A DNA stretch of 64,000 nucleotides, taken from NCBI GenBank assembly GCA_947846985.1, contig CANTUZ010000008.1:42922817-42986816 (forward strand), given 5' to 3'. The notes under the pieces are model-generated. The model searched no databases. It was not told the DNA's origin and was given only the letters and a program-made list of their open reading frames with translations. The stretch's first letter is position 1; each line of letters begins with the position of its first letter. Below, piece after piece: positions 33,241-44,419 of this stretch. Source of the DNA: Fratercula arctica (Eukaryota; Chordata; Aves; Charadriiformes; Alcidae). A program made the position numbers and the translations under genes.

Positions 33241-36200
33241 CCTCGTGCGAGCTCACACCAGGAGCTGTTGCTTCCCAGCAGAGCTGTTCCCAGAGGGCTG
33301 AGGTGAGGTCAAACCTCGACCCCTGAGCAAAAAGCAGCGATGCTGCACAGTCCCCAGAGTATGGTGTTAGTCCAGTCCCTTCTCCTGTCAGTCCAGGTCC
33401 TACTGCCTTCCCTCGGCTGCAGCTCAGCTACGAGCAGCTTTGGGGGGACTGTGAGCTAGATTGGAGCCAATTATCTTTGCTGCTGCTTTGCTTTTCATTT
33501 CTGAAGAGCTCTATAGCCCTTTCTTCAGAAACAAATGCTAGGAGGGGACCTTCCCCTTGCTGTCAGACAGCTGTGCAGTGTTTCAGCTGCCAGCCCCAAA
33601 CACTGTCTCTAGCAAAATTGGAGCCAGCGTGGGGGCTCCTGCCAGGCTCCAAAATTGAGATTGGCTCTGCTTGAGATGAGCACTCTCAGACACGGTCCCA
33701 TCAACCCGAGAGAAGTGAAATCACATCCCACTTTGTATATGTACTTTTGGATTTCTTCTGCCTTTCATTTCCCTCTGAAACATGAGTTTGGCCCCAGCTT
33801 GTTCTGATCTCTGAGCAGGTAGGAAATACGCAGTGTTTCATGCACAGGAGACCAACCATGGGGACAAACCAGGACACAGCCATGAAGAGACAACCCAAAT
33901 GGGAGACTTGGGAAGAGGAGCTTCTTTTCAAAGAGAGCACTTCCATGAGACCAATGGGCTATTGCAAGGCAGCCCACATCCAGCTGCCCATCGGAAGAAA
34001 CAGGCTTACAGGGCGAGACAAGCTTCACGCCTTCCTTTTGGGCTCAAGTCAGTATTTTGTTCTCTTTCTGGCATCAGGCCCACGGGTGACATGGCACACT
34101 CCTCCCTGTACCCCCAGTTATACCAGTACAAGAGCTTGCTAGGCTTTGCTCTAACTAGAACACTGAAACAAAACAAAAACCCCAAACCAACAAGCCTTTG
34201 AAAGTCACTGAAGCCATTATCACTGCACTGTTATGACTTGAGAGCATGGCCCCACTATTATTTGGATGACAACAAGCGGGAGGTAGCAAACATCACTTTT
34301 ACTGCCAGCAGTCAGCAGGAGGCACAGATTCGGAGCCACAGCCTACCCCTTGGTGGGCAGATGTTGCCAAGCTCCCACTAAGTCACTGCTGAGGGGGATA
34401 AAAATGAGCTCGCTGCTCTTGCATCGTTGCTTCTGTCGCTCTGCCGATGTGAACATCTGACCTCGGGTCTTGACTGGTACAAGCTGGCATCACCTGCCTA
34501 AAGCCAACCAAAAGATGGACAACGGCAGCAGCTACCAACCTGATCCACAGTGATGCCCGGGGCTGCGGGACAGAAGCATCCTTTTGAAACAGAAAGGCTT
34601 TGTTTCTATGATTTGTTTCATTCTCATTTTATTTTTAAATGGCTCTTGTTTGCCTGCAATCGCCTCAGCAATAGTTCACGTACAGTAACATGCCAACCCA
34701 CTGCAAAACGTCTCGGGAAGAGATATTTCACTCAGCTCAGCAGCCCGTAAAGGGAAGTGTCTGCTGTCGGAGGCGTGTGCTCGTCACCCCTTGATGCATG
34801 GGCCTGTCTGAGAGCAGACTTTGGTTCAGTGCCTGCCCCCTGCGAGAGGGAGATTTTATCAGCATTACTGTTGTGGCAGTTCTTTAAAAGCCAGTGTGGG
34901 ATCTCGTATTTCTGGAAGCACACGCACGCGATTTACAACGTTACAGCCAGCAGCACCACAACACAGATTACTTAATCCATCATTTCCTGGGAGGGAAAGG
35001 CGGTTGCTAAGGCATGGGGAGGTTCCAGTTGGGTGAGACCTGGTCATCATCTATAGAAGTAACTCCTTCAGAGAACGCACTCTGCTTTCTGAACTTCAGC
35101 TGTAAATAAAATTGCACCCCCAAAACCAGAGCTCCCATCTCGTCCCACCCTTAGTGATACATGGCCAAAGACTTCCATCAGAAATGTCACACCACTGATT
35201 CCACTTATAAATGTTCACGAGACACACAGAGAAAAGTGGCAAGTCTCAACAGTCGGCCTTATCCTCCTGAGCTTAGGGACACAGCATTGGGACCAAACTA
35301 CCGCGATACAAGAGAGAATCTCCTGTCCTCTACCATGTGTCATTTCACTGTCCTTATAATCAATCATTTTTTTCTAGCAGATATAAAAAAGCCACCCCTG
35401 ATGACAGCATAAAAGCCTAAACCTTTTCAAATTGCATCTCCATTTGCTATGATTATTAACCAGCAGCACAATGAAAAGAAGAAAATGTTCTCTAGGTACA
35501 TGCTCTCTATCTGAGATACCTGTCCACACGGCTGCATTAGGTCTTTCAGAAGAACCCACTGCTCTGATCAGAGATGGCTGATAACTAGATTTAAAAGTGA
35601 GTGTCTGCTTGTTATTGGTGAGGGTTGGGGATGCTTATACTTGACTTCACCGAGTCCAGGTCTTCTGTCTAAACTAAACTTGAGGTGGTGCCACTTCTGG
35701 ATCGTCAGCTCGACACTAAGCTCCATGCGAAGCATACCACATACAAAATTAACATCTGGTTATGCAAAGTTATTGTTTTCCAGCTTCTGCATTCCGTGTC
35801 CATTTTATTCTGCAACTCCCAACCCACAGACATCCCATTTTCTCCAGGAGTTCTGTGGGGCCTGCATGTAGAGGGTGCCAGGAGCACAAACACGGCTCTT
35901 TAACCAGCCATCAGTACAGGACATGATGTATGGTCTTGCCCAGCACTTCGAAAATCCTGCCCTTGCTTTCTGAGAGCTGGGTGCCCACAGCTCCCACAAC
36001 CTCTTTCATCACACACAAAGCGACACCATCTTCATGACATCCAGGGCTCTGATTTGCTAATATATAACTTACCTCTTTCACACGTAGCTGAAGAAAATAT
36101 CGCACACCCCTCTCAGGCCTTGTAACCACAAGGTGTAGGCTTGCGCTCACACACTGCCAACCCCCAGCACCACACAGCACCCCATCCAAAGAGGCTCCAC

Positions 36201-37594
36201 GAACCCTGCAAAGCAACGAGGGGGGAATTAAAAATGCTTCATTGCATTTACAGCTCAGCAGATTGCGTGACAGATATGTAGGGTTGATTAGGTTACATGT
36301 CCTTAGTGATGTGTCATCGATGGTGGTTCCCCTCCCCCCCATATTATTAAAATCTCAATATTATCAAAATCTTCTCCACTGAAGTAATCTGGTATCAGTG
36401 AAAGCACACTCATTTACTTCCCACACTCAGCGCTTCCCACTGAGGGGGGGAAGGTGATTTTTCTCTGGGACACAGCATCACTTGCTCTGCCACATTCCCT
36501 GCCTTAAAAAAGTTCCCTGGGGTGGTGGGGACCAGGAACTCAAGGTTTCAGTGTGGAAATGTAGGAGGAAGGGGAGAAAGGGAGAGAAATCTCCACTAGC
36601 CTGACTTTGTCCTTATCTTTCAGCATATCGACGCAGACCTTAATAGAGTCATAATGAACATATTCTCGGGTACATGTGCTTTTCCAGCAGGCTTTTGCAG
36701 CTCTTGGATGAGACAGACAGCTCCATCTCCTGGGACAGAGCCCAGTCCCTGGGCCATTAACAGAGTCCTTGAAAGGGCTCATTCTTTTTATTCTATCTTT
36801 TTCCCCAGCATTGAAGAATCCCCCATGAAAGTATTCAGCGACCGTGTGGGAGCTGGGGGAGGAGAATGTCTTGTTTTACTTGTTTTTAGACTGCAGCCCT
36901 TTGGAGATGGCCAACACAACACTGGCAACAACCAGCTTGCAGCCTTGGGGCTTAGAACGCCCCTAACGCGCTGGTTCGCTTCAACGGATGCTAATGTTCG
37001 GCCCCAGATTTCCCACTCTTGAGGGCACTGTTAAGCAGCCAAATCCCTGTCCTTTCCCCGGAGCAAGTCAGCGTCCCCAGCGAGCTGGCACTCCTGCTCC
37101 CAAGGAAGTGCCCCCTTGGGTCTCCGCTCGGAGCGGGGCTCCTGGCGGGGTTTCCCATACAAAATCAGAAAAAAGGGAGCTGGGTTTCCAAACTGGAAAC
37201 CTCTGGGGCTTGGGGTTTTTATCACTTATGCTGCAACACTGAAAGGCACTTGGCTCCTGAATCCAGGGACAGGACTCCCAAGAAACCCACAGGGTTTGGT
37301 AAGAATTTTTGACTGAAATCACCATAATAATTCAAAGGTGTGGGGCATATAACTGTGAAAAACAAAATAATTTAAGAAAATACATTACAAGAGTTAATGC
37401 CCAAAATTAACAACAAACTCTTGAAAAGCAAGCAGAATATGGTCTAAAAATACTTTCTGCAAGTACTTGTAATGAAAAAATGACAAGATAAAACCGCAGC
37501 TATTTTTATTAGAAAATATTATTGAGTTCTTACGAGGACAGTGTCTAGCAGCTTGAGCCAGGGCAGGGCTCAGCTAACGGAGCGCACGTTATGC
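33241..37594. other. Unique non-coding DNA
   Basis: No gene is recognised. Overlapping open frames up to 143 codons (minus strand, 35911-36342) and 122 codons (plus strand, 33833-34201 and 36654-37022) show no known domains. A perfect 7-bp inverted repeat GGTTTCC/GGAAACC lies near 37184-37202. The last 250 bases before 37560 are AT-rich. Confidence 0.5.
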
Positions 37595-37870
37595 CTGGGG
37601 GTATATAAATTCCCACTGTGGTCAATATCTCTGCGGACGTGGCCTGAGCGGCGTTGCCAAGGCCAGCCCGTTGCGCAGCCCTGCGGAGGACCCGCGGACC
37701 GGAGCTGTGCGCTTTCTGCCACGCGAGCGTGACAGTCCCCACCAGCTCCGAAGCAGAGCCCGAGGCTCCTGGAGCAGGGACTGGCGCTGCCTTGCAGCGT
37801 TACAGAGCCGGGCTGCAGCGGGGCAGCCCAGGCTGGCAGCCGATGGATGAGCAAAGGCATAACGCTGGAG
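37595..37870 (+). promoter_or_regulatory. Candidate promoter: TATA box followed by CpG-dense block
   Basis: TATATAA at 37602-37608, in GGGGGTATATAAATTCCC context, stands at the edge between AT-rich DNA and a GC-rich block. The block has about 20 CpGs between about 37630 and 37865, with CCCGCGGACCGG and CACGCGAGCG patches. A start site about 30 bases downstream of the TATA box would fall at the beginning of the CpG block. Plus-strand frames of about 63-74 codons and a minus-strand frame of 106 codons cross it without a recognised product. Without transcript data this could be a real promoter, possibly of a non-coding RNA, or a coincidence. Confidence 0.35.
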
Positions 37871-38100
37871 GACATTAAAAGGCAAATCATAAAAGAAAAA
37901 ATAAATTACTTTATAGCTTTGCAATAAAAATGGGCATATAAAAGAGGTTCAGAAGAGATTGCTTCGTTCTGAAACAAGCCTGGAAATTAGCTAGAATTTA
38001 TCAGACAGCTTTTGGATCAGAGATGCAATAAATGCTGATGTAGTTGTTACTGCAGGCCTCTGATCTATTGTTCACAATAGAAAATATAAACTTATCTATA
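37871..38100. promoter_or_regulatory. AT-rich candidate element with SOX-type palindrome
   Basis: The block contains CTATTGT-TC-ACAATAG (38065-38080), a perfect 7-bp palindrome whose halves each carry an ATTGT/ACAAT core recognised by SOX factors. It also has TATAAAA-type and AATAAA words. The orientation of the two cores differs from the usual SOXE dimer site. Regulatory function is inferred. Confidence 0.25.
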
Positions 38101-41100
38101 GTTCATCTTTTCCCTGTGTTTTTTGGGGTTTTTCTTTTCATTGCTTTTCTCTTTGCTTCAAACAATTAAATGATACTATAGATAGTGCCTGCTCGATACA
38201 GGTACCCCACAACCGGAGCAGTGTTACTCTGAACTCTGCAAAAATAAGCTGCTGCATTCTATGCCGCAGAGTGCTGCTCAGCTCCGGCCAGCGCGGGTCA
38301 GTGACATACCTGGGTCACAGGAATTGCCCCTGAACAGCCTCAGCTACCCGGGGAAGGAGGGCAGAAGGTAAGAGGAAAGTGTGCAAACGCGCAAGAAAAA
38401 AATTTATCACTTTCCCCAGCAAGTAACTGACCACATCTCTACGAGCTAACAATCTGCTTGCTGTTTTCTTATGCTGAAGTTCCATCTTTTGTGGAATAGG
38501 AATTAATTTCTACTGATTTACTAAGCAATATTTTAAAAATGTGAGCTCTTCTTTCTCATTTCAGAGCCAAAGCAGATAGAGAATAGCAGCTCCAGGGTGA
38601 AATTTTTCCACAAGTTCCCATCACTGTCACCTCCCTGCTCATCACTGACCTTGGTTTCTACATAGTTAGGGCTCTCTCTCCTGGTTGCTGTTGCACAGTT
38701 GTGTTTTTTCCCCCTCTTAAATGTTACCACAGAGGCTCCATCACTGTCACTGATGGGCTCGGCCTTGGCCAGCAACGGGTCTGTCTTGGAGCCGCCGCAC
38801 GGGCTCTGTGGGACACAGGGGAAGCTTCTGGAGCTTCTCACAGAAGCCACCCCTGTGGCCCCTCTGCTGCCAAAACCTGTCCAGGCAAACCCGGTACAGC
38901 ACAAACCCATCCCTGATCGAGGCGTGGCTGCTCCTGGTGCACATCTGTGCAGCCCAGCAATGCAGGATGAGGGAAGGAAGGAGCGTATCCAACTGCATAT
39001 CAAGGTGAAGAGCTATTTGGAAGGAACATTAATTTTGGCCAAGAAGACTGTTTCAGCTAATAGAGATTCCATAATGACTTTTAATGTTCACACGGGAAGT
39101 CACCCTCTAATTTCAAGGGCCTGTCCAAGATGCTGCTTGGCAGTAAGGCATGTGGGACCGCTCACGGCAGGAGCAGCCCCTCGCCAGGACTCAGGCTGAG
39201 GTTTCAGGGAATGGAGGTCTGCTCAGACAGACCTTCACGCATGAAGTCTGGCACACTGGGACAGACCAGGGGTATGTATTAGCCCCTGTTAACCCCAGTC
39301 TTTCTCATAAAACTCACTGCTCCAGAGAAAGGGGACATTTCCCCACACACTGGCCGTAGGCATCTGTGTGTAGCCACAGTGGCCAGGGAGAGTGGAGGTG
39401 GGGAGGGGATAAAGCCATCCTGAGTCTGCTGCCAGCCATCTTATATGCTGAAGCGTGAGGTTTAATTACCTGTGTCATTAGCTTAGCTTGCTTCAAGAGT
39501 AGTGTTTAACAGACACCATAAAAGATTATCAAACAAGCTCATTATCTCATGGCTAGATGGAGAAAGAAGAGGTTAATTTGGTAGAAATTAATAAACAAAG
39601 CCGAAAAACTACAATACAACCATGACCTAGAAGCAAGTGGGTAAAGCCAAATGCACTCCTGTGTTGGAAAGGTGGTTTTGGAACAAACGTTTAAACACAG
39701 ATAGTGAATTTCCTTTACCCTGCTCTTTAACAAGGGAAATTGTGAGAGTTTTTCAAAACAAGGAGCCATGAATATTTGTAACACAGACAAACACGTCTCC
39801 AACAAGAAACCTCTGTGTGTGTGTTCCTCCCTGGCAGTGTGCTTTGTGGTACCTTTAAATACGAAGAGCGGCTCCTTTGCTCTCCTGACTTGCACAATCC
39901 ATCAGTGCCTGCGCAGCCCCGGGTCCCCGTGGGCTTCTACCACAGCTCATTTCCCATGGCACCAGTTAGCGCTTCAAATGCACCGCCAAGAATGAAAAAT
40001 GAAAAAATAAATTGGATTTGCCAGGGCTCCTCGTGCCAGATAAAAGGAACAGGAAAGAAGAAGGGAAGGGAAAACCATTACTGACCTTCCTCCATTGCCA
40101 GGACGCTTGCTGGGGAAGAAAGGAGCCGAGATGTCTCTTTTTATTTCCTCGGGAAGGAGGGAGTTAAGGGGGAGACTGCGAAGCGGTGCTGGTGCCAGAC
40201 ACCATGTGGACGGGGGCTCCCTGCTACCGGCTGGGTTGGATTCAGTTCTGCGCTGCCTTGCCAACTCCCCGACGTTTCCTTCCTGCGGACACAGAGCCAA
40301 ACCACACGAGATGGAGTCAAATTAAATTACTGGGTGATTTCTGTGGCTTGCACAGACGGTCTCAGGGGTGGGAGTGAAACAGTCCCATGGAGTCCCCCAT
40401 ATCTCAAAGTGGTTGGGAGCCCTAAGGCAGCAGGGTCCCTGCAGCCTTCACGTGGTGCCTGTGGCGAGAGCCTGGGCCCCAGGAGCCCCGGGGGAGTGGG
40501 AAGGATGGGGAGCGCAGAGGGAAGAGGGGCAGACCCTCAGCAGGGCAAACCCACCTTGTTCCAGCCTTTGCAAGGCTCTTGGTGTTGGCTGACCTCCTGT
40601 TTTGACTGCTTATCCACAGAACCACTTAAACCATCAAAGAATCCCCTTTGCTTTCTAAAGTTGCTTCACCCCGCTCCATAAAGGCACATATCCGTTTCCA
40701 GTCCCTCTCCCCTTCCAACCTCACCTCATGAAGTGTTTTTTAAATGCATCCCACAGTGCCAAAAATAAAACCCCAACCCAACAGCCACCCCACCCCCGCC
40801 TCTCCTCTGCTCCCAAGAGCAATTAAATCCCATTACCCTTCAGCTCACCGACAGCCTGTGAAGCTGCCATGGAGCCATCATCGGCAGGGTGGCTCTGAGC
40901 TGCTGTTGCCGAGCCACCAGCACCGCTCGGGGAAGCCTCGGTGGCAGGTTTGCTTCATGTTCCCCCCTACCTGCCCAGCTGCCTGCCGGGACAGCCACGG
41001 ATGTTTTCTCGCTGCACAAGAACCCAGCGCCCAGGGGGATCCATGGGCTCACGATTATGTACCCACCTCCAGAAGCAAAACCCCCACCACAGCGAAGAGC

Positions 41101-43045
41101 GAGACCCAAAGGCGAGGCTGCACGCATGGCAACGCTACCAAATGTCCTGCTTTCCTTCTGCTTGAATTACTGAAGCAGTTTTACCCCACTCGTTTTGCAG
41201 CTAGGTTTGCGGTAACATCTTGAATTCCCTTTGACTCCTCTGGCCTTTTGAAGGGTTTCCAGCGGGCCCTGCAGCCATGTCATCTTTATTAGCCCCTAAA
41301 ACATTGGCTGTTTCCATCTGCCAGTCACACAAACACATCCCGAGATTTAGTAGCGCATCACCACGTCTCAGTTTTCCTAGTGGGAGCAAAGACTGCCTTG
41401 CAATAAAGACAAAACCCATCAGCACAACACGTGACAGAGAATAATGAAAACTGGATCTTGATCAGCCAGGAAATTCCCCGAAGGAAAAGGAGAGCTAAGG
41501 GTTTGGAGAAGAGTCCCCAGAAGATGAATCTCAGCCAATGTGTTCATGCTGTGGGTTCACAGGTGGCTTTGCTCTGAGTCACAAGCAAAAAGAACTCAAA
41601 AAAATACCTCACTTTAAGAATACGTAAGAAGAAAGCAAAAGAGCCATCTGGAGCACCAAGTCTGCCCCACCTTGTTTCAGGCAACTCTAGGCACGGTATA
41701 GGGCTAGCTTAGAGGGTCGGGCCAGCTCACCCATGGGCACGTCAGAGGGTCATCCTAGAAAAGACCTCATCCCTTCCCAAGCCAGCCTTTCTAATAAGAA
41801 GTTGAAGTATGTTCCCTCTGCGCTTTTCTTTGGTCCCTATACACGACTCAGTAAACAGCACAGTGAAGACAGACAGCACTTCTCTAAAACCTGCAGCCCT
41901 TAAGATTTACCAAAATCATGTATCAAACAACAGTGACACCTTAAAATCACAAGTGACTTCTGAAAGCATTGGCTTCTATTTTTGGAAGGCAATTCCTTCC
42001 CTTGAAGTATCTTCTTTAAAAAAATAACAGTTTTTTCTCCCTTCTGTTGATACTTGTGACAGAATGATTGCGAGGTCTCCATTACTCTGTTTTCGGTGTG
42101 CTAATCCCCTGGTAGATAACGTGTTGCAGTCACTGTGAAACCAGGCACCTAATGAGATGATTGAAAATAGTAATCAGACACTAGGTGAAATGCCTGATCT
42201 CTGGCTATTTGGGATTACTGTCCCTAAAGGACAAGTTGAATTATTTTTCTATTGCATTTATTAACAAATCCATACAAGCTTTTTGTCCTTACTTCAAAAA
42301 TACATAAGCAGTGTGCTTCACTTCACAGACCGCCATCACTGTCACAGCTGAGACCGCAGGTCAACGTGGCTGAAGCTGTAGATATCAAAACTCCAAGGAA
42401 GAGGGTGACTAGACTTGTGAATGCAGATATGGAGAAGTTACTCAGCAGAGCTGTTCCTCCTGTACCTGTGTCCTGGTGAGGGACCTTTCCCTCCTTGACT
42501 TCCTCCTTTGCAGTCGGTTCACGCGGTGGCGGGGAGTTCACAGACAAATGCCTGCTACTGAACAAGTGCAACTTCCCCATAGTTTCCACGCTGATGTTTT
42601 CCCTGGTGGGAGCAACTGTGTCTGCAGCTACAGGGGAACAGACAGTTTCTCCACAATTCCAAAGCGCCGCGGTTTCATGTAGGCAGAAAGCACTTCGTGC
42701 CCGTCAGTAGAAGAGTTGTTGGCACCGGTGGAAGCAGATGGGAACTGAAGCTAACAAAAGGGCAACAGCCCAGGTCCTGCAAGACAAGGACTCTCATCCA
42801 GAAGCTTTCACGGCATGGCAAGTGAGAAAGGGAAAATCTAATGAAAAGCCTAAAACTGGTCTGCATGCTAGAAGATGTTTCTCCTATCTCCTTATCATGA
42901 GATATGACCTGAAAGGAATCCCAGTGAAACACTATATGGTCTCTAGGAGAAGTCTTGATGAGAGAAGACAAGCAAAGGAGTCTCCATCTCAAGCTGAGGG
43001 GAAGTGAAGAGTGAGAGTCCAAGATCTATGCTGGACCACCTAAAA
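38101..43045. other. Unique non-coding DNA
   Basis: No gene is recognised. GC-rich patches at about 38750-38960 and 40850-41130 are open on both strands (up to 166 and 159 codons) without domains. TCACTGTCAC words recur (about 38623, 38740 and 42333). No transposon is visible until the CR1 at the right edge. Confidence 0.5.
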
Positions 43046-43289
43046 AAGGTTGATTTACATTCGATATTAGGAAGAAATTCTTTGCTGTGAGGGGGGTGAG
43101 CCCCTGGCCCAGGTTGCCCAGAGAAGCTGTGGCTGCCCCATCCCTGGAGGGGTTCAAGGCCAGGTTGGACGGGGCTTGGAGCAACCTGGGCTGGTGGGAG
43201 GTGTCCCTGCCCAGGGCAGGGGGTGGAACTGGGTGGCCTTTAAAGTCCCTTCCAACTCAAACCATTCTATGGTTCTACGATTTTATGAT
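43046..43289 (+). mobile_element. CR1 LINE, 3'-end fragment
   Basis: This 5'-truncated CR1 begins around the GATATTAGGAAGAAATTCTTTG block. It continues through GTTGCCCAGAGAAGC, CCATCCCTGGAGGGGTTCAA and GTGTCCCTGCCCAGGGCAGG, and ends at TCCCTTCCAACTCAAACC. The tail has three octamers: ATTCTATG (43264), GTTCTACG (43272) and ATTTTATG (43280). It is the same type as the nested copy at 4978-5277, but retains the GGAACTGGGTGGCCTTTA segment that copy lacks. Only the 3' untranslated end and the last codons are present. No target duplication is obvious. Confidence 0.9.
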
Positions 43290-43836
43290 CTGCCTTAATG
43301 TTTTCATCTGTTTACGTCTGCCCCCACCAGTCAAGACATTCTGAGTATGTTGTTTTCCTGGGAAGACTCCACTTTTCAGATTAATACCATAACAGAAAGC
43401 CCACACTGCACTTCCTCACATCACCCCTCCACAAAGCAGGGCATTGCCCATTCATAGGTAGGACTTGTACCACAGCTCCTGTCCCTGGAGCCTGCACCCT
43501 CCACACAGTTTTCCTTTCACAGAAGTGAGAACCAACACCACGTATATAAGCACTACATTTCAAGACATAAACTAGAACCTAAAGCAACTGGACCAATTTC
43601 CCCATTAAATGCATATTGCCACCATGAGGCTGAAATGAAGGCCTGGGTCTGAATGTATTGTTGACAGGAATCCATTTCCAGAGGCATCAATTATTTACGA
43701 TTGCAATAAATCATTTACAAAGCGCTGTAAATTCCAAACAGGGTTGAACAAACACAAGGCTTCATCATCACCCATTTCTCTTACAGCCAGAGCCGGGCTG
43801 GGAAGAGGTGCCTATCTTAAACAGGATTGATTGGAG

Positions 43837-43864
43837 GTATCGTACTCAGGGTATTGTACTCTGA
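43837..43864 (+). repeat. Imperfect 14-bp tandem duplication
   Basis: GTATCGTACTCAGG is followed directly by GTATTGTACTCTGA, with three differences. It is a small local duplication. Confidence 0.6.
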
Positions 43865-44404
43865 ATAAGGGGTAAACTTTATGAAATAAAGGGAAAATCA
43901 AGGTTAGTTCCAGGGCTGTAGTGTTAACTGGTAGCAACACTTGAAGCTGGTAATTTACAGATGGCTTGGGGATGCCTGGAAGGGAGGTCTAAATACACCT
44001 CTTCTGCCACAGAGACTTGTGTGCACGGAAGAGGTTCTGACGCCTCTTGAGATGCTCAGGAAATGCTCCATGGCATCTTCTGCCTGACCCTGAGGGTCCC
44101 TGCACTGACCTGCCGCTATGCTCAGACCACCTGGTAGGGACAGCCCGGACCAGTGCGAGTCTGTACACCAATATTAGGACTCAGAATTTCTCATTACACC
44201 TTTTTATAACCAAAACTTGGGACAGACCCTATGAACAATGCTGTGCGCCTTCCCCAAGGCATGCATTAAGCAATCTGCTTAACAGAGTGAGCTTCTACCC
44301 GGCGTAATGTGGTCCCACCCGGTGGGACCCACTGCCCTGAGCAACCTTTGCAGACTTTGGGAGCTTCTACAGCTTGGCCGTTATCCTGCACATCCCTTCC
44401 TTAC

Positions 44405-44419
44405 AAATAAATAAATAAA
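44405..44419 (+). repeat. (AAAT)n microsatellite
   Basis: Three AAAT units plus AAA, followed after a few bases by a short GATA pair. Confidence 0.8.

Noticed and set aside
38699..39199. 166-codon plus-strand open frame
   Set aside because: It overlaps another long open frame on the minus strand in GC-rich sequence, with no domain or repeat signature; best explained by stop depletion.
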